From the NCBI GenBank assembly GCA_030690265.1, contig JAUYHA010000103.1, positions 1-56,144 on the forward strand: a stretch of DNA of 56,144 nt, in the 5' to 3' direction. Positions 1-8,289 of this stretch are shown here, one piece after another. Within the stretch, counting starts at the first letter, position 1, and each line of letters begins with the position of its first letter. A program made the position numbers and the translations under genes. Source of the DNA: Dehalococcoidales bacterium (GTDB lineage: Bacteria > Chloroflexota > Dehalococcoidia > Dehalococcoidales > UBA2162). The notes beneath the pieces were generated by a model. It did no database searches. It saw only the letters and a list, made by a program, of their open reading frames with translations, and was not told the origin of the DNA.

Positions 1-154
1 CTGAACTCGGTCTGAAGACGACAACCTGCTCCGAGCTTGTTCACTCTGACTTATCGGAACGAGTCGAGGCAAGTCGGAACGAGTTCGCTCACTTCGTGGT
101 GGTTCCAGTGATGGTTCCAGTGATGTCACCAGAACTGTCACCAGAACTGACTCA
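1..154. repeat. Composite intergenic repeat with 12-bp tandem units
   Basis: No gene is seen here. Two tandem 12-mers GGTTCCAGTGAT lie at 101-112 and 113-124, followed by two tandem 12-mers GTCACCAGAACT at 125-136 and 137-148. The stretch at about 54-86 with two GGAACGAGT words is the reverse complement of 34932-34967. The tandem units recur in reverse complement near 54572-54619. This is a dispersed repeat of the genome, not coding sequence. Confidence 0.75.
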
Positions 155-250
155 GTGGAACCAGGACAGGCTAACGGCTCACCGCGAACGGCATTTGTAT
201 CGCGCCAAGTGCAAATTGGTACAGAATGTTCAAAGGAAACGTTTTTTGAA

Positions 251-1267
251 ATGAAGGAGCCTGTTTCTCGGCTTCCGGAAATGGTTCGGGCTCTTTTAGA
301 GCCTGGAATCTACCCGGATGCTTCCGCAAAGGTAGAGCTGGTGCAGACCCAGATGTCGTTCGTCTTCCTGACCGGCGATTATGTCTATAAAGTGAAAAAG
401 CCGGTCAACCTGGGTTACCTTGACTATTCAACCCTGGGAAAGCGCTACTTCTATTGCCAGCGAGAGGTTGAGCTAAACCGGCGCCTCTGCCCTGATGCTT
501 ATTTAGGTGTCGTCGCCATCACCGGGGAAGATAAATGGTTTTCTCTAGAAGGTAAAGGAAAGGTAGTGGACTATGCGGTAAAGATGCGCCGTCTCCCCCA
601 GGAAGGGATGCTGAAGATGCTCTTAGCCAGAGGGCAGGTATCGGCAGAAATGATGCGCCGTGTTGCCTGGAAGCTGGATGACTTTCACCGCAGAGCGGAG
701 ACTAACACTGCTATCAGCGCCTTTGGTGACCTTGATACTATTGTTACCAATAATGAGGAAAATTTTACACAGACAGAAAAGTATATCGGCAGGACTATTT
801 CTCAAAACGGCTATCAGCACATTAAAGATTACACCAGGGCTTTTATTGAGCGGAATACCCCTTTGTTTCGCAAACGGATAGACGATGGTAAAATCAGGGA
901 TTGCCACGGTGACCTGCATGCCGCCCATATTTGCTTTACTGACGGTATCTGTATCTTTGACTGTATAGAGTTTAATGAGCGGTTCAGGTATGGCGATGTT
1001 GCTTCGGAGGTTGCTTTTCTGGCTATGGACCTGGATAACAGTGGCCGGGCTGACCTGTCCCGGAGCTTCGTTGATGCCTATATCGCTTCCAGTCAGGATA
1101 AAGAGCTTTCTCAACTCCTTACTTTTTATAAGTGCTACCGTGCCTATGTGCGGGGTAAGGTGGAGAGCTTCAAACTTGATGACCCCCACATCCCGGAAGA
1201 TGAGAAGGCCGGGATTTTAGCTGCCGCCAGGAAATATTTTGAGCTTGCCGAATCGTATGTAATATAG
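251..1267 (+). CDS. Aminoglycoside phosphotransferase-like kinase (COG2187-type)
   Basis: A 338-residue protein of the phosphotransferase / protein-kinase-like fold. The N-terminal part carries the SFVFLTGDYVYKVKKPV segment, where the lysines sit as the nucleotide-binding lysine does in this fold. The C-terminal half has HGDLHAAHI, the catalytic-loop type motif, then FDCIEFNERFRYGDVASE, which fits the metal-binding acidic motif. It resembles the N-terminal half of COG2187 proteins, which often carry a second P-loop kinase domain; that second domain is absent here. The frame stays open upstream to 155, but the added 32 residues come from repeat sequence, and AAAGGA at 232-237 favours ATG 251. 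The substrate is unknown; resistance to aminoglycosides should not be assumed. Confidence 0.72.
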   Translation: MKEPVSRLPEMVRALLEPGIYPDASAKVELVQTQMSFVFLTGDYVYKVKKPVNLGYLDYSTLGKRYFYCQREVELNRRLCPDAYLGVVAITGEDKWFSLEGKGKVVDYAVKMRRLPQEGMLKMLLARGQVSAEMMRRVAWKLDDFHRRAETNTAISAFGDLDTIVTNNEENFTQTEKYIGRTISQNGYQHIKDYTRAFIERNTPLFRKRIDDGKIRDCHGDLHAAHICFTDGICIFDCIEFNERFRYGDVASEVAFLAMDLDNSGRADLSRSFVDAYIASSQDKELSQLLTFYKCYRAYVRGKVESFKLDDPHIPEDEKAGILAAARKYFELAESYVI

Positions 1268-1322
1268 AATTTTTCGCCAAGCTGAAGGTATAAACCCTTT
1301 AATCCGTGACTAATTAACCTTT

Positions 1323-1347
1323 AGGCTCATTAAGATGAGCCTTTTTG
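1323..1347 (+). terminator. Rho-independent terminator
   Basis: An 8-bp stem AGGCTCAT (1323-1330) with ATGAGCCT (1335-1342), loop TAAG, followed by a T run. It lies 55 bases after the kinase-like gene stop and should end its transcript. Confidence 0.8.
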
Positions 1348-1453
1348 TTATTCAGGTCGGCACTTTTTGTTCTGATACAGAGCTACAAAAGAGCTAAAAT
1401 CTAAAGTGGGGTATTTTACTTTATAGGAGGTATTGGAAGAGGCAATTCTCCAG

Positions 1454-2935
1454 ATGAACATTTTCCAGATACTGATACCATTAACCTATTGGCTACTAGT
1501 CCTGATGTGGGCTTATATCCTGTTTTTTCTTATGCGCCGTCTCAGGTTCCGGCGGGTTGAAAGCAGTCTGATTATTACTCTCACTATCGTTTTAGCTATT
1601 GATGCCTTCAGCACTTTGTTTGACAGTATATATTTTGGAGCCTGGTATACATCACTGGCTGGATTTTTGCCCATAGGTGTTTACGATTTCCTGGTTCGTA
1701 CTGAAATGGTAATTATCCCCCGATTTCTAAATGTCACAGCGGCGGTATTGATTATTGGTATTTTTCTTTACAGATGGTTACCCGCTGAAGAGCGTGACCG
1801 AAAGCGGCTGGAATATGCAATAACAGAGCACACTGCTGAACTGGGAAAGAATAATGAACAGCTTCAGCAAGAAATCACCGCCCGCAGGCAGGCTGAGGAG
1901 CTATACCGGACCCTGGCGGAAAGCTCACCGGTTGGTGTTTATATTATCCAGGGTGGTAAGTTTCGTTTTGTTAATGCTCAGTTCCAGAAATATACCGGTT
2001 TTAGCCAGGATGAGCTCTCAAATATGGACCCTTTTGAGATTATCCATCCTGAAGATAGGGAGAGAGTCAGGAACAATGTGGTGCAAATGTTAAAAGGGAA
2101 CCTCTCCCGCCCTTATGAGTTCAGGGTTGTTTTGCGTGATGGCGAGACTCACTGGGCTATGGAGACGGTTGTCTCTATCTACTATGAGGGGGAACGGGCT
2201 ACTCTGGGTAACTTTATGGACATCACTGAGCGCAAGAAAATGCAGGAGCAACTCATTGCTACCGAGCGGATGGCTTCAATTGGTGAGCTGGCTTCAGGTA
2301 TTGCCCATGAGCTTAATAATCCATTAACCGGGGTTATTAGTTTCTCTAATCTGCTGTTAGAAAAAGACCTTCCTGATGGTGTCAAAGAAGACCTGAAAAT
2401 CATAAATGGGGAGGCTCAACGCACGGCCCGGGTAGTAAGAAATCTGCTTACCTTCGCCCGAAAACAGGCGCCAGCGAAAGAACCGGTTAAGTTAAATAAA
2501 GTTATTGAAAGTGTCATGGAACTGCGTGCTTACGAGATGAGGGTGAATAATATTCAGGTAACTACTCAGTTTGCTTCTGACCTGCCCGAAGTGACCGCTG
2601 ACGCTTTTCAGCTTCAGCAGGTCTTTATCAACATCATTATCAATGCTGAGTATTTTATGACCGAAGCGCGCAGAAAAGGTACCCTTACCATTACTACCGA
2701 GCAAATCGAGAATGCGGTCCGGGCTTCCTTCAAGGACGATGGTCCGGGTATTGCTGAAGAGCATCTTGGGTATCTTTTTGACCCGTTCTTTACCACCAAG
2801 GGGGTGGGTAAAGGGACCGGTCTGGGTCTGAGTATCTGCCGCGGGATAGTAACCGAGCATGGCGGTAAGATATATGCTGAAAGTGAACCAGGCAGAGGAG
2901 CTATCTTTATTGTTGAACTACCTGTCAACAGGTAG
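1454..2935 (+). CDS. PAS-domain sensor histidine kinase
   Basis: Membrane sensor kinase of about 493 residues. Three hydrophobic segments fill roughly the first 110 residues, followed by a short charged coiled region, one PAS domain (about 150-265, ending in the typical FMDITERKK), a HisKA dimerisation domain with the phospho-accepting His in ASGIAHELNNPLTG (about residue 285), and a C-terminal ATPase domain with an N box (NIIINAEY), DDGPGI and DPFFTTKGVGKGTGLGL. It overlaps or abuts the receiver gene that follows, so the two probably form a pair. The start is uncertain: AGGAGG at 1425-1430 is too near a TTG at 1433 and rather far from ATG 1454, which has its own GGAAGAGG at 1435-1442. The signal sensed cannot be read from sequence. 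Confidence 0.88.
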   Translation: MNIFQILIPLTYWLLVLMWAYILFFLMRRLRFRRVESSLIITLTIVLAIDAFSTLFDSIYFGAWYTSLAGFLPIGVYDFLVRTEMVIIPRFLNVTAAVLIIGIFLYRWLPAEERDRKRLEYAITEHTAELGKNNEQLQQEITARRQAEELYRTLAESSPVGVYIIQGGKFRFVNAQFQKYTGFSQDELSNMDPFEIIHPEDRERVRNNVVQMLKGNLSRPYEFRVVLRDGETHWAMETVVSIYYEGERATLGNFMDITERKKMQEQLIATERMASIGELASGIAHELNNPLTGVISFSNLLLEKDLPDGVKEDLKIINGEAQRTARVVRNLLTFARKQAPAKEPVKLNKVIESVMELRAYEMRVNNIQVTTQFASDLPEVTADAFQLQQVFINIIINAEYFMTEARRKGTLTITTEQIENAVRASFKDDGPGIAEEHLGYLFDPFFTTKGVGKGTGLGLSICRGIVTEHGGKIYAESEPGRGAIFIVELPVNR

Positions 2936-2952
2936 TGATAGAGAAGAGAGTA

Positions 2953-3333
2953 ATGAACACATCCGGTGCTGGTCTAAAACGAATCCTGGTAGTTGAAGAT
3001 GAACCAGCAATTAGCAATGTCTGTTGGAGAGTCTTTACCACTGAAGGGTTTGAGGTAGATATTGCTGACAATGGTAGAGTAGCTCAGGATATGATAGAGA
3101 AGAAACAATATGACCTTTGCCTGGTTGATATCAGAACACCGGAGATGAATGGTAAAGAGTTCTACCAGTGGCTCAAAGAGAAACACCCGCAAATGGAGCA
3201 AAAGGTGATATTTACTACAGGGGATGTGATGGGTGGGGATACCCAGGTTTTTCTGGAGCAAAATGGCAGGCCGTTTTTGCCCAAGCCCTTTACTCCTGAT
3301 GAATTAAGAGCTATACTGCCAGCAAGGATTTAG
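2953..3333 (+). CDS. Stand-alone response regulator receiver protein
   Basis: A 126-residue CheY-like receiver with no output domain. It shows the acidic pocket in ILVVEDE, the phospho-accepting Asp in LCLVDIRTPEMNG (about residue 59), and the conserved Lys in FLPKPF. It begins right after the histidine kinase. A GTG at 2935 overlaps the kinase stop (TAGTG), so translational coupling from that codon is an alternative start adding six residues. With no DNA-binding domain, it likely acts by protein contact or in a phosphorelay, presumably fed by the neighbouring kinase. Confidence 0.85.
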   Translation: MNTSGAGLKRILVVEDEPAISNVCWRVFTTEGFEVDIADNGRVAQDMIEKKQYDLCLVDIRTPEMNGKEFYQWLKEKHPQMEQKVIFTTGDVMGGDTQVFLEQNGRPFLPKPFTPDELRAILPARI

Positions 3334-3352
3334 TTGCTGCCAGATTTGTCTA

Positions 3353-4603
3353 ATGGAAGATGAGAGAGATTCTGTTACCGCCAGGAGCCATGGTGGGCTA
3401 GCTGTGGCGGCAATTAATGTCTCTCATGCCTTCGCTCATTTAAACAATCAAGCGCCCTCTGCTCTCTGGCCGGTACTGCAGCAGGAATTCGGCTTTGGCT
3501 ATATGGGCATTGCGTTGCTGGCTGTGGTTAACCAGGTAGTGGTAGGTCCTCTAGAGGTTGTCTACGGCGTGCTGACTCGCCTCTACGGGCGGGTGCGCAT
3601 CATGGCTGTGGGCACTTTTGTAGCCTTTGCCGGGTCGCTTGGCATGGCAGGCTCACAGAGCTATATTCATTTAGTGGCTGCCCGGGCGGTTAAGGGGTTG
3701 GGCACCAGCCCGAACCATCCGGTGGGTGGGGCAATCATGGTGGATACCTTTCCCAGAGCTCAAGCCCGGGCCCTTGCCTTATATCAAACTGCGGGTAGTG
3801 TTGGGGGCTGGCTCTCTCCTCTGCTGGTCGGGGTTATGCTTTTCTTCCTGTCCTGGCGGTGGATTTTCTTGATTCTGTCTATCCCGGTTCTTTTAGCGGC
3901 TGTTATGCTTCTGGTGGTAAAGGAGCCGCCGGTGTCTGGTGGTGAAGAAGCTGGAGAGACCAGGAGACGCCGGGCACGATTGGGTTTTGCTGAATACAAA
4001 ATAGTGCTTCGGGACCGAAACGCTATGCTTGTGGCTCTGGTGATGGCAATTGGTGCTGCGGGACGTGGGGCGGGGGGGTTGAATACCTACCTTACTCCCT
4101 TTATGGTAGACCGCTTCGGGGTTACGCCACCTGTTGCCGCTATGTTTCTTTCCGTCTACACCTTTGCTGCGGTGGTTGGTCCTCTAGGTATGGCCTGGTT
4201 AGCCGACCGCACTTCACCGCGGTTGGCGCTTCGTGTTACGCTGGTCTTTTCGGCTATCTTTAACTTACTCTTTCTGGTGCCGGATAAAGCAGGGATTTCC
4301 CTGGCTGCGGTCATTTTCCTGGCTGGCGTTTTTGTTAGTAGCCGCGCCACCTTAACCCAGGCAATGCTCATCAGTCTGGGACCAAAGGATGTCCGCGTCG
4401 ATACTTTGCTCAGCCTTTACGGTGGCATAGGGGCGGCAACCGGGCCGGTGTGGACTTTCATCACCGGGATGATTGTGGACAATTTCGGTATTCCACCGGC
4501 TATGGTCGTTTCGGCTGTGTCTTATATTCTGGGTATTTTCATTCTTGGTCTTATCAAGCTCAGCCCGACGGCCACCCCGGCAACCCAGCCAAATAACGGG
4601 TAG
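3353..4603 (+). CDS. MFS transporter
   Basis: A 416-residue integral membrane protein with about 12 hydrophobic segments and the arrangement of the major facilitator superfamily, including RLYGRVRIMAVG after helix 2-3 (loop A motif region) and a long charged central loop (about 200-225, EEAGETRRRRARLG). It starts 20 bases after the receiver gene, so it may share that transcript, and no clear ribosome site precedes ATG 3353. The substrate is unknown. It ends just before the strong promoter of the rsmD operon. Confidence 0.85.
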   Translation: MEDERDSVTARSHGGLAVAAINVSHAFAHLNNQAPSALWPVLQQEFGFGYMGIALLAVVNQVVVGPLEVVYGVLTRLYGRVRIMAVGTFVAFAGSLGMAGSQSYIHLVAARAVKGLGTSPNHPVGGAIMVDTFPRAQARALALYQTAGSVGGWLSPLLVGVMLFFLSWRWIFLILSIPVLLAAVMLLVVKEPPVSGGEEAGETRRRRARLGFAEYKIVLRDRNAMLVALVMAIGAAGRGAGGLNTYLTPFMVDRFGVTPPVAAMFLSVYTFAAVVGPLGMAWLADRTSPRLALRVTLVFSAIFNLLFLVPDKAGISLAAVIFLAGVFVSSRATLTQAMLISLGPKDVRVDTLLSLYGGIGAATGPVWTFITGMIVDNFGIPPAMVVSAVSYILGIFILGLIKLSPTATPATQPNNG

Positions 4604-4612
4604 CCAGAGGGC

Positions 4613-4641
4613 TTGACAATATCTCTGTAACTGCTTATCAT
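4613..4641 (+). promoter_or_regulatory. Sigma70-type promoter for rsmD-coaD
   Basis: TTGACA at 4613-4618, a 17-base spacer, and TATCAT at 4636-4641. The predicted transcript start (about 4648) lies only about six bases before the rsmD ATG, so the mRNA would be leaderless or nearly so. Confidence 0.7.
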
Positions 4642-4653
4642 CAAAAGGTTGTA

Positions 4654-5202
4654 ATGAGAGTTATTGCTGGCAAAGCTAAAGGCTGCCGGCTTAAAGCACC
4701 GAAGAATATTCGTCCAGCGACAGATTTAGTAAAGGGGGCAATTTTTTCAATTCTGGAAAATATTACCTCTGATTGGGAGCAAGTGCTTGATTTATTTTCG
4801 GGTAGCGGAGCTTTAGGTATTGAGGCGCTGAGCCGTGGTGCCGGGTCGGCTGATTTTGTCGAACGCAATCCCAAACACTGCGCTATAATAAGAGATAATT
4901 TAGTCAGGACAAAGCTGGCCGAACAGGCTCATGTTTATTGCTCTAGCGTTGCTAAGGCTCTCTCCTTTCTGGACAAGGAGTATGACATTATATTGATGGA
5001 CCCGCCCTATGCCGATTCGTCCATCGGCGATTTTATAGAACAACTGGCTGCTTCCAAACTGGTTGGGGCAGAGACTACAGTAATAGTTACCCATTCTCCC
5101 CATCTTTCTCTGAATACAAATTATGCTGAATTGAATTTAATCAAAGAGCACCGTCACGGTGACAGTTGCATCGCAATCTACCAGAAGGGGGACAAGACAT
5201 GA
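4654..5202 (+). CDS. rsmD: 16S rRNA (guanine966-N2)-methyltransferase RsmD
   Basis: A 182-residue Rossmann-fold methyltransferase of normal family length. It begins MRVIAGKAKGCRLKAP, the typical RsmD start, then LDLFSGSGALGIEALSRGA (SAM-binding motif I region), VERNP, and the catalytic DPPY in LMDPPYADS. It modifies one guanine of 16S rRNA during small-subunit assembly. Its TGA overlaps the coaD ATG (ATGA at 5199-5202), a coupling that is common for this pair across bacteria and supports the call. Confidence 0.95.
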   Translation: MRVIAGKAKGCRLKAPKNIRPATDLVKGAIFSILENITSDWEQVLDLFSGSGALGIEALSRGAGSADFVERNPKHCAIIRDNLVRTKLAEQAHVYCSSVAKALSFLDKEYDIILMDPPYADSSIGDFIEQLAASKLVGAETTVIVTHSPHLSLNTNYAELNLIKEHRHGDSCIAIYQKGDKT

Positions 5203-5678
5203 CCACGGCTCTTTATCCCGGTTCATTTGACCCGATAACCAATGGACACCTTGATATTGCCACCAGAGCAGCTAAGCTTTTTGAGAAGGTTGTCATCGGA
5301 GTCTATGATATACCGGCGAAACATCTCCTCTTTACTACGGAAGAAAGGGTAGGGATGGCAAAACAGGCAGTGGCTAACCTGGGTAATGTTGAAGTAATGC
5401 CTTATAATGGTCTGACAGTTAGCTTTGCCAGGGAGATAGGTGCCCAGACTCTGGTCCGCGGCTTGAGGGTTGGCGCTGATTTTGAGCGGGAATTTGAGAT
5501 GGCACTGATGAATAAAGAACTCTCACCGGACTGCGAGTTGGTCTGTTTAATGTCCAATCTCAAATACCAGTTTCTTAGCTCCAGTCTGCTTAAAGAAGTA
5601 GCTAATCTGGGTGGTGCTATTGATAAATTTGTTCCCAAAGCGGTTGCGGAAGCTTTGAAAAAGAAAGTACTCGGCTAG
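5199..5678 (+). CDS. coaD: Phosphopantetheine adenylyltransferase
   Basis: A 159-residue enzyme of coenzyme A synthesis that transfers AMP from ATP to 4'-phosphopantetheine. It starts MTTALYPGSFDPITNGHLDI, with the GSFDP and T/HxGH nucleotidyltransferase signature, and has LVRGLR and the C-terminal YQFLSSSLLKEVANLGG typical of CoaD. The ATG at 5199 overlaps the rsmD stop and has AGAAGGGGG at 5183-5191 as ribosome site; the frame is open further upstream but those residues do not belong to the family. CoA links this gene to the acyl-carrier and acyl-CoA genes later in the window. Confidence 0.95.
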   Translation: MTTALYPGSFDPITNGHLDIATRAAKLFEKVVIGVYDIPAKHLLFTTEERVGMAKQAVANLGNVEVMPYNGLTVSFAREIGAQTLVRGLRVGADFEREFEMALMNKELSPDCELVCLMSNLKYQFLSSSLLKEVANLGGAIDKFVPKAVAEALKKKVLG

Positions 5679-5727
5679 AATTGACTGGAAAATTTCATTA
5701 GGTTAGAATAGGAAAAGGGAGGTATAG

Positions 5728-6009
5728 ATGAGCTATTTTAAATATAAGATTACGGACGAATGTATTAACTGCGGCGCCTGTGAGCCGGAATGTCCGAACG
5801 CGGCAATCAGTGAAGGGGAAATTATCTTTGTTATTGACCCGGACAAGTGTAATCGCTGTGTTGGTGACTTTCCTTCTTCCCAGTGTGCCTCAGTTTGTCC
5901 TGTAGACGCCTGTGTCCCTGATGAAAGGTACCCGATGTCCAAAGATGAAGCACTGACACGCTGGCAAAGCACCCACCCGGGTCAAACCCCGACAGCACCC
6001 GAAGACTAG
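5728..6009 (+). CDS. 2[4Fe-4S] ferredoxin, YfhL type
   Basis: A 93-residue ferredoxin with two cluster motifs: [12 protein letters not shown] near the N-terminus, then [18 protein letters not shown], whose long spacing between the second and third Cys is a mark of the YfhL/Alvin-type ferredoxins. AGGGAGG just before ATG 5728 is a strong ribosome site. It lies 49 bases after coaD and may share its promoter. It is a low-potential electron carrier; partner unknown. Its last codons overlap the left end of the repeat element at 6005-6185. Confidence 0.92.
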   Translation: MSYFKYKITDECINCGACEPECPNAAISEGEIIFVIDPDKCNRCVGDFPSSQCASVCPVDACVPDERYPMSKDEALTRWQSTHPGQTPTAPED

Positions 6010-6185
6010 TGTAGTGCATCTTACGCCTCGTTATTTTTGGTTAACCATACCGACGAAAGTCGGTATCCAGATGTGTAGGCTCATCCGGTATCGCCTGGAA
6101 TTCCGGCTGGAGTTTATCCCGTACCTGATACGGGGCCGGAATTGGGGGGCTGTAGCTAACGTTATTTTGAAGACACTACACTAGT
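6005..6185. repeat. MITE-like element with 12-bp terminal inverted repeats
   Basis: ACTAGTGTAGTG at 6005-6016 is perfectly matched by CACTACACTAGT at 6174-6185. Inside are further hairpins: TACCGAC-gaaa-GTCGGTA, and AATTCCGGC paired with GCCGGAATT around CCCGT-acctgat-ACGGG. There is no coding potential. The 181-base size with terminal repeats suits a non-autonomous mobile repeat, and its left end provides the stop region of the ferredoxin gene. Confidence 0.6.
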
Positions 6186-6287
6186 TCGATATCTCTAAAA
6201 GAAAAAGAAACTGCTTTACTGTCAGGGTGATGGGTCTTTGGTTCTTACTGACCTTTGAAATTAATGAGGGGGTTCGGTTTGCGCACT

Positions 6288-6776
6288 TCACCGGAAGAGC
6301 GAACGAATCCCCTCAAATTCGGCAGGGAGCAAAGCCAGGACGACAGGGAACCGGTCAATCAGTATTGTTGCCAGGTTTGATTGAGTGGCAATTTCAGGGG
6401 TGCCCAGAAAGTTGACCCAGAGGGTGAGTAAGGTTCCAGAAAGTAATACCCCGAGGAAGGCGCCAAAAACAGCTCCCCCCAGGTGATTAAGCCAGCCTAA
6501 CATTACTATTGAGACAGCCCATTTCAGTAGCGATGCCAATATTCCGGTAATCAGCATCACCACGGTTAATATGATAGCAAAAGCGACTCCATTGGCTAAA
6601 CCTTCCTGGGGCAGGAAGGTTAATTGCTCAGCCAGGGGAGCATAGTAACGCCCGGCCAGAACTATGCCGAGAGCCAGCCCGAGTAAAGACAAGGCTGCCT
6701 TGATAATCCCGATTTTTAAGCCAATAAAGGTAGCGATAGCCACAATTACCAGGACTCCAATATCAAGCCAGTTCAT
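6288..6776 (-). CDS. CvpA family membrane protein
   Basis: A 162-residue protein with four hydrophobic segments. It starts MNWLDIGVLVIVAIATFIGLK, as CvpA/colicin V production family proteins do, and ends in a short amphipathic tail. The family has no settled biochemical role; it has been tied to envelope and stress phenotypes. It sits 79 bases downstream of the ABC permease on the same strand, separated by a palindromic repeat, so cotranscription is possible. Confidence 0.85.
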   Translation of the reverse strand: MNWLDIGVLVIVAIATFIGLKIGIIKAALSLLGLALGIVLAGRYYAPLAEQLTFLPQEGLANGVAFAIILTVVMLITGILASLLKWAVSIVMLGWLNHLGGAVFGAFLGVLLSGTLLTLWVNFLGTPEIATQSNLATILIDRFPVVLALLPAEFEGIRSLFR

Positions 6777-6810
6777 CTTTCACCTCTCTTCCTGAAAATA
6801 TCATTTAATT

Positions 6811-6840
6811 GTCATTGCGAGCCGTAGGCGTGGCAATGAC
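6811..6840. repeat. Short palindromic repeat (GTCATTGC family)
   Basis: GTCATTGC at 6811-6818 pairs with GCAATGAC at 6833-6840 around a 14-base loop. Same family as the repeats near 18.5 and 20.7 kb. Confidence 0.7.
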
Positions 6841-6855
6841 GGGTTAAGTTTTTCA

Positions 6856-8106
6856 TCATCCATAGTGTAAAGCATCAATGGGGGTTAGTCTAGCCGCCCT
6901 TATCGCCGGATAGATACCGGAAGTGAGACCGATGAAAACAGAGACCACGACGGCTACCAGGACGATAAGTGGTGAGACCTCAGCCTGGAGTGAGAAGCTG
7001 CCAAAGTCGGTCTGAGATATTCCCCAAGCCACCAGCCAGGCTGCAGCCAGCCCGATGGTACCTCCGGACAGGCTTAACATGGCGGCTTCCAGCAGGAATT
7101 GCAGCAGGATATCCCTCCTTTTAGCCCCGACTGCCTTGCGAATACCTATCTCCCTGGTGCGCTCGGTTACCGAGACCAGCATAATATTCATGATGCCGAT
7201 ACCTCCTACCACCAGGGAGATGCTGCCAATCAATCCCAGAAATACGGTCAAAGCCAGGGTTATGGTCTCAAATGTGCCCAGCAGCTGCTCCGGACTGATA
7301 ACACTGAAATCGGCATCTTCATCTTCGTCGATTCGGTGGCGCTTTCTCAAAATATCTTCAATATCCGCCGTCGCTTCCGCCAGTGTCCAGTTACTGTCGA
7401 CCTGGACACTGATTTGCTGAACGGCGTCTTCCCCGCTGGGCGTCTTGTTAGAGAAGAGCCTGGCCTGGTAGGTGGTAATCGGCACCACCACCAGTTCATC
7501 CCAGCTGAAGCCGAAAGAGGAAAGCCCCCGAGGTGCCATAACACCAATCACGGTGAACCGCTTGTCCTTGATTTTGACCTGTTTGCTCACAGCGTCATCA
7601 CTATCAAAGAGGTCGTCGGCTATCTTATTACCCAGCACTATCACCATATCTCTTCTAGCAACATTTACCTCTGAAATAAACTCCCCGGCTCCCATATCGA
7701 AGCCGTATACCTGCTGGTATGAGGGGTTGCTGCCGTGTATCACGGCAGTCGTATCTTCATTACCGGCGACAACCTTAACAAAATTTTCGTTAGCCGGGAC
7801 TACCGTCGATACTGAACGGAGACGCTCTATAGCTTCAACATCATCCATAGTCAGACTGGCAGTTGCATAGCCAGGTGATAGGGCGGCAATTCCCGGAGCT
7901 TCGGGGTTAGTCGGCTGGACGAAAAGCAGGTTGGTGCCCAGCTCTTCAAAGGTGGAAGTAATCATATTCTGGAGACCGGCCCCCACTGACATCAAAACAA
8001 TAACCGCCCAGACCCCGATTATCATACCCAGCATAGTAAGTGCCGAGCGCAGCTTATTGGCTAGTAATGACCTTATGGCAATATCGAAGAAGACGATAAG
8101 CTTCAT
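6856..8106 (-). CDS. MacB/FtsX-type ABC transporter permease
   Basis: A 416-residue permease with one N-terminal membrane segment (ALTMLGMIIGVWAVIVLMS), a large extracytoplasmic domain (about 50-290), and three C-terminal membrane segments, the last in the FtsX domain ending YPAIRAARLTPIDALHYG. TERTREIGIRKAVGA is the typical FtsX/MacB coupling segment. MKLIVFF at 8106 is preferred over the upstream Met because AGGG precedes it and family members start there. With the ATPase and adaptor genes upstream it forms a tripartite exporter of the MacAB type; the substrate (macrolide, peptide or lipoprotein) is not known. A repeat separates it from the ATPase gene. Confidence 0.92.
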   Translation of the reverse strand: MKLIVFFDIAIRSLLANKLRSALTMLGMIIGVWAVIVLMSVGAGLQNMITSTFEELGTNLLFVQPTNPEAPGIAALSPGYATASLTMDDVEAIERLRSVSTVVPANENFVKVVAGNEDTTAVIHGSNPSYQQVYGFDMGAGEFISEVNVARRDMVIVLGNKIADDLFDSDDAVSKQVKIKDKRFTVIGVMAPRGLSSFGFSWDELVVVPITTYQARLFSNKTPSGEDAVQQISVQVDSNWTLAEATADIEDILRKRHRIDEDEDADFSVISPEQLLGTFETITLALTVFLGLIGSISLVVGGIGIMNIMLVSVTERTREIGIRKAVGAKRRDILLQFLLEAAMLSLSGGTIGLAAAWLVAWGISQTDFGSFSLQAEVSPLIVLVAVVVSVFIGLTSGIYPAIRAARLTPIDALHYG

Positions 8107-8157
8107 GGCTGACCCTGTCAAAGACCAATCACTGAGATTGTTTTAGTAACATTTCTG

Positions 8158-8256
8158 TGTCATTCTGAGCCGAAGCCCTGAGCGTAGCGAAGGGGTAGCG
8201 AAGAATCTCTCAGAGATTCTTCGTCGTTCGCCTTTGGCTCACTCCTCAGAATGACA
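8158..8256. repeat. Palindromic repeat inside the ABC transporter operon
   Basis: TGTCATTCTGAG at 8158-8169 is the inverse of CTCAGAATGACA at 8245-8256, and a symmetric AGAATCTCTCAGAGATTCT sits between. The element separates the ATPase and permease genes of one operon. Confidence 0.75.
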
Positions 8257-8289
8257 TCACCAAACGACATCAATCTTTTTCTTGGTTGT

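Noticed and set aside
6227-6415. 62-codon plus-strand frame after the MITE-like element
   Set aside because: Overlaps the CvpA gene in antisense and has no ribosome site or domain.
7099-7674. 191-codon plus-strand frame
   Set aside because: Antisense shadow of the FtsX-type permease, whose motifs are clear on the minus strand.
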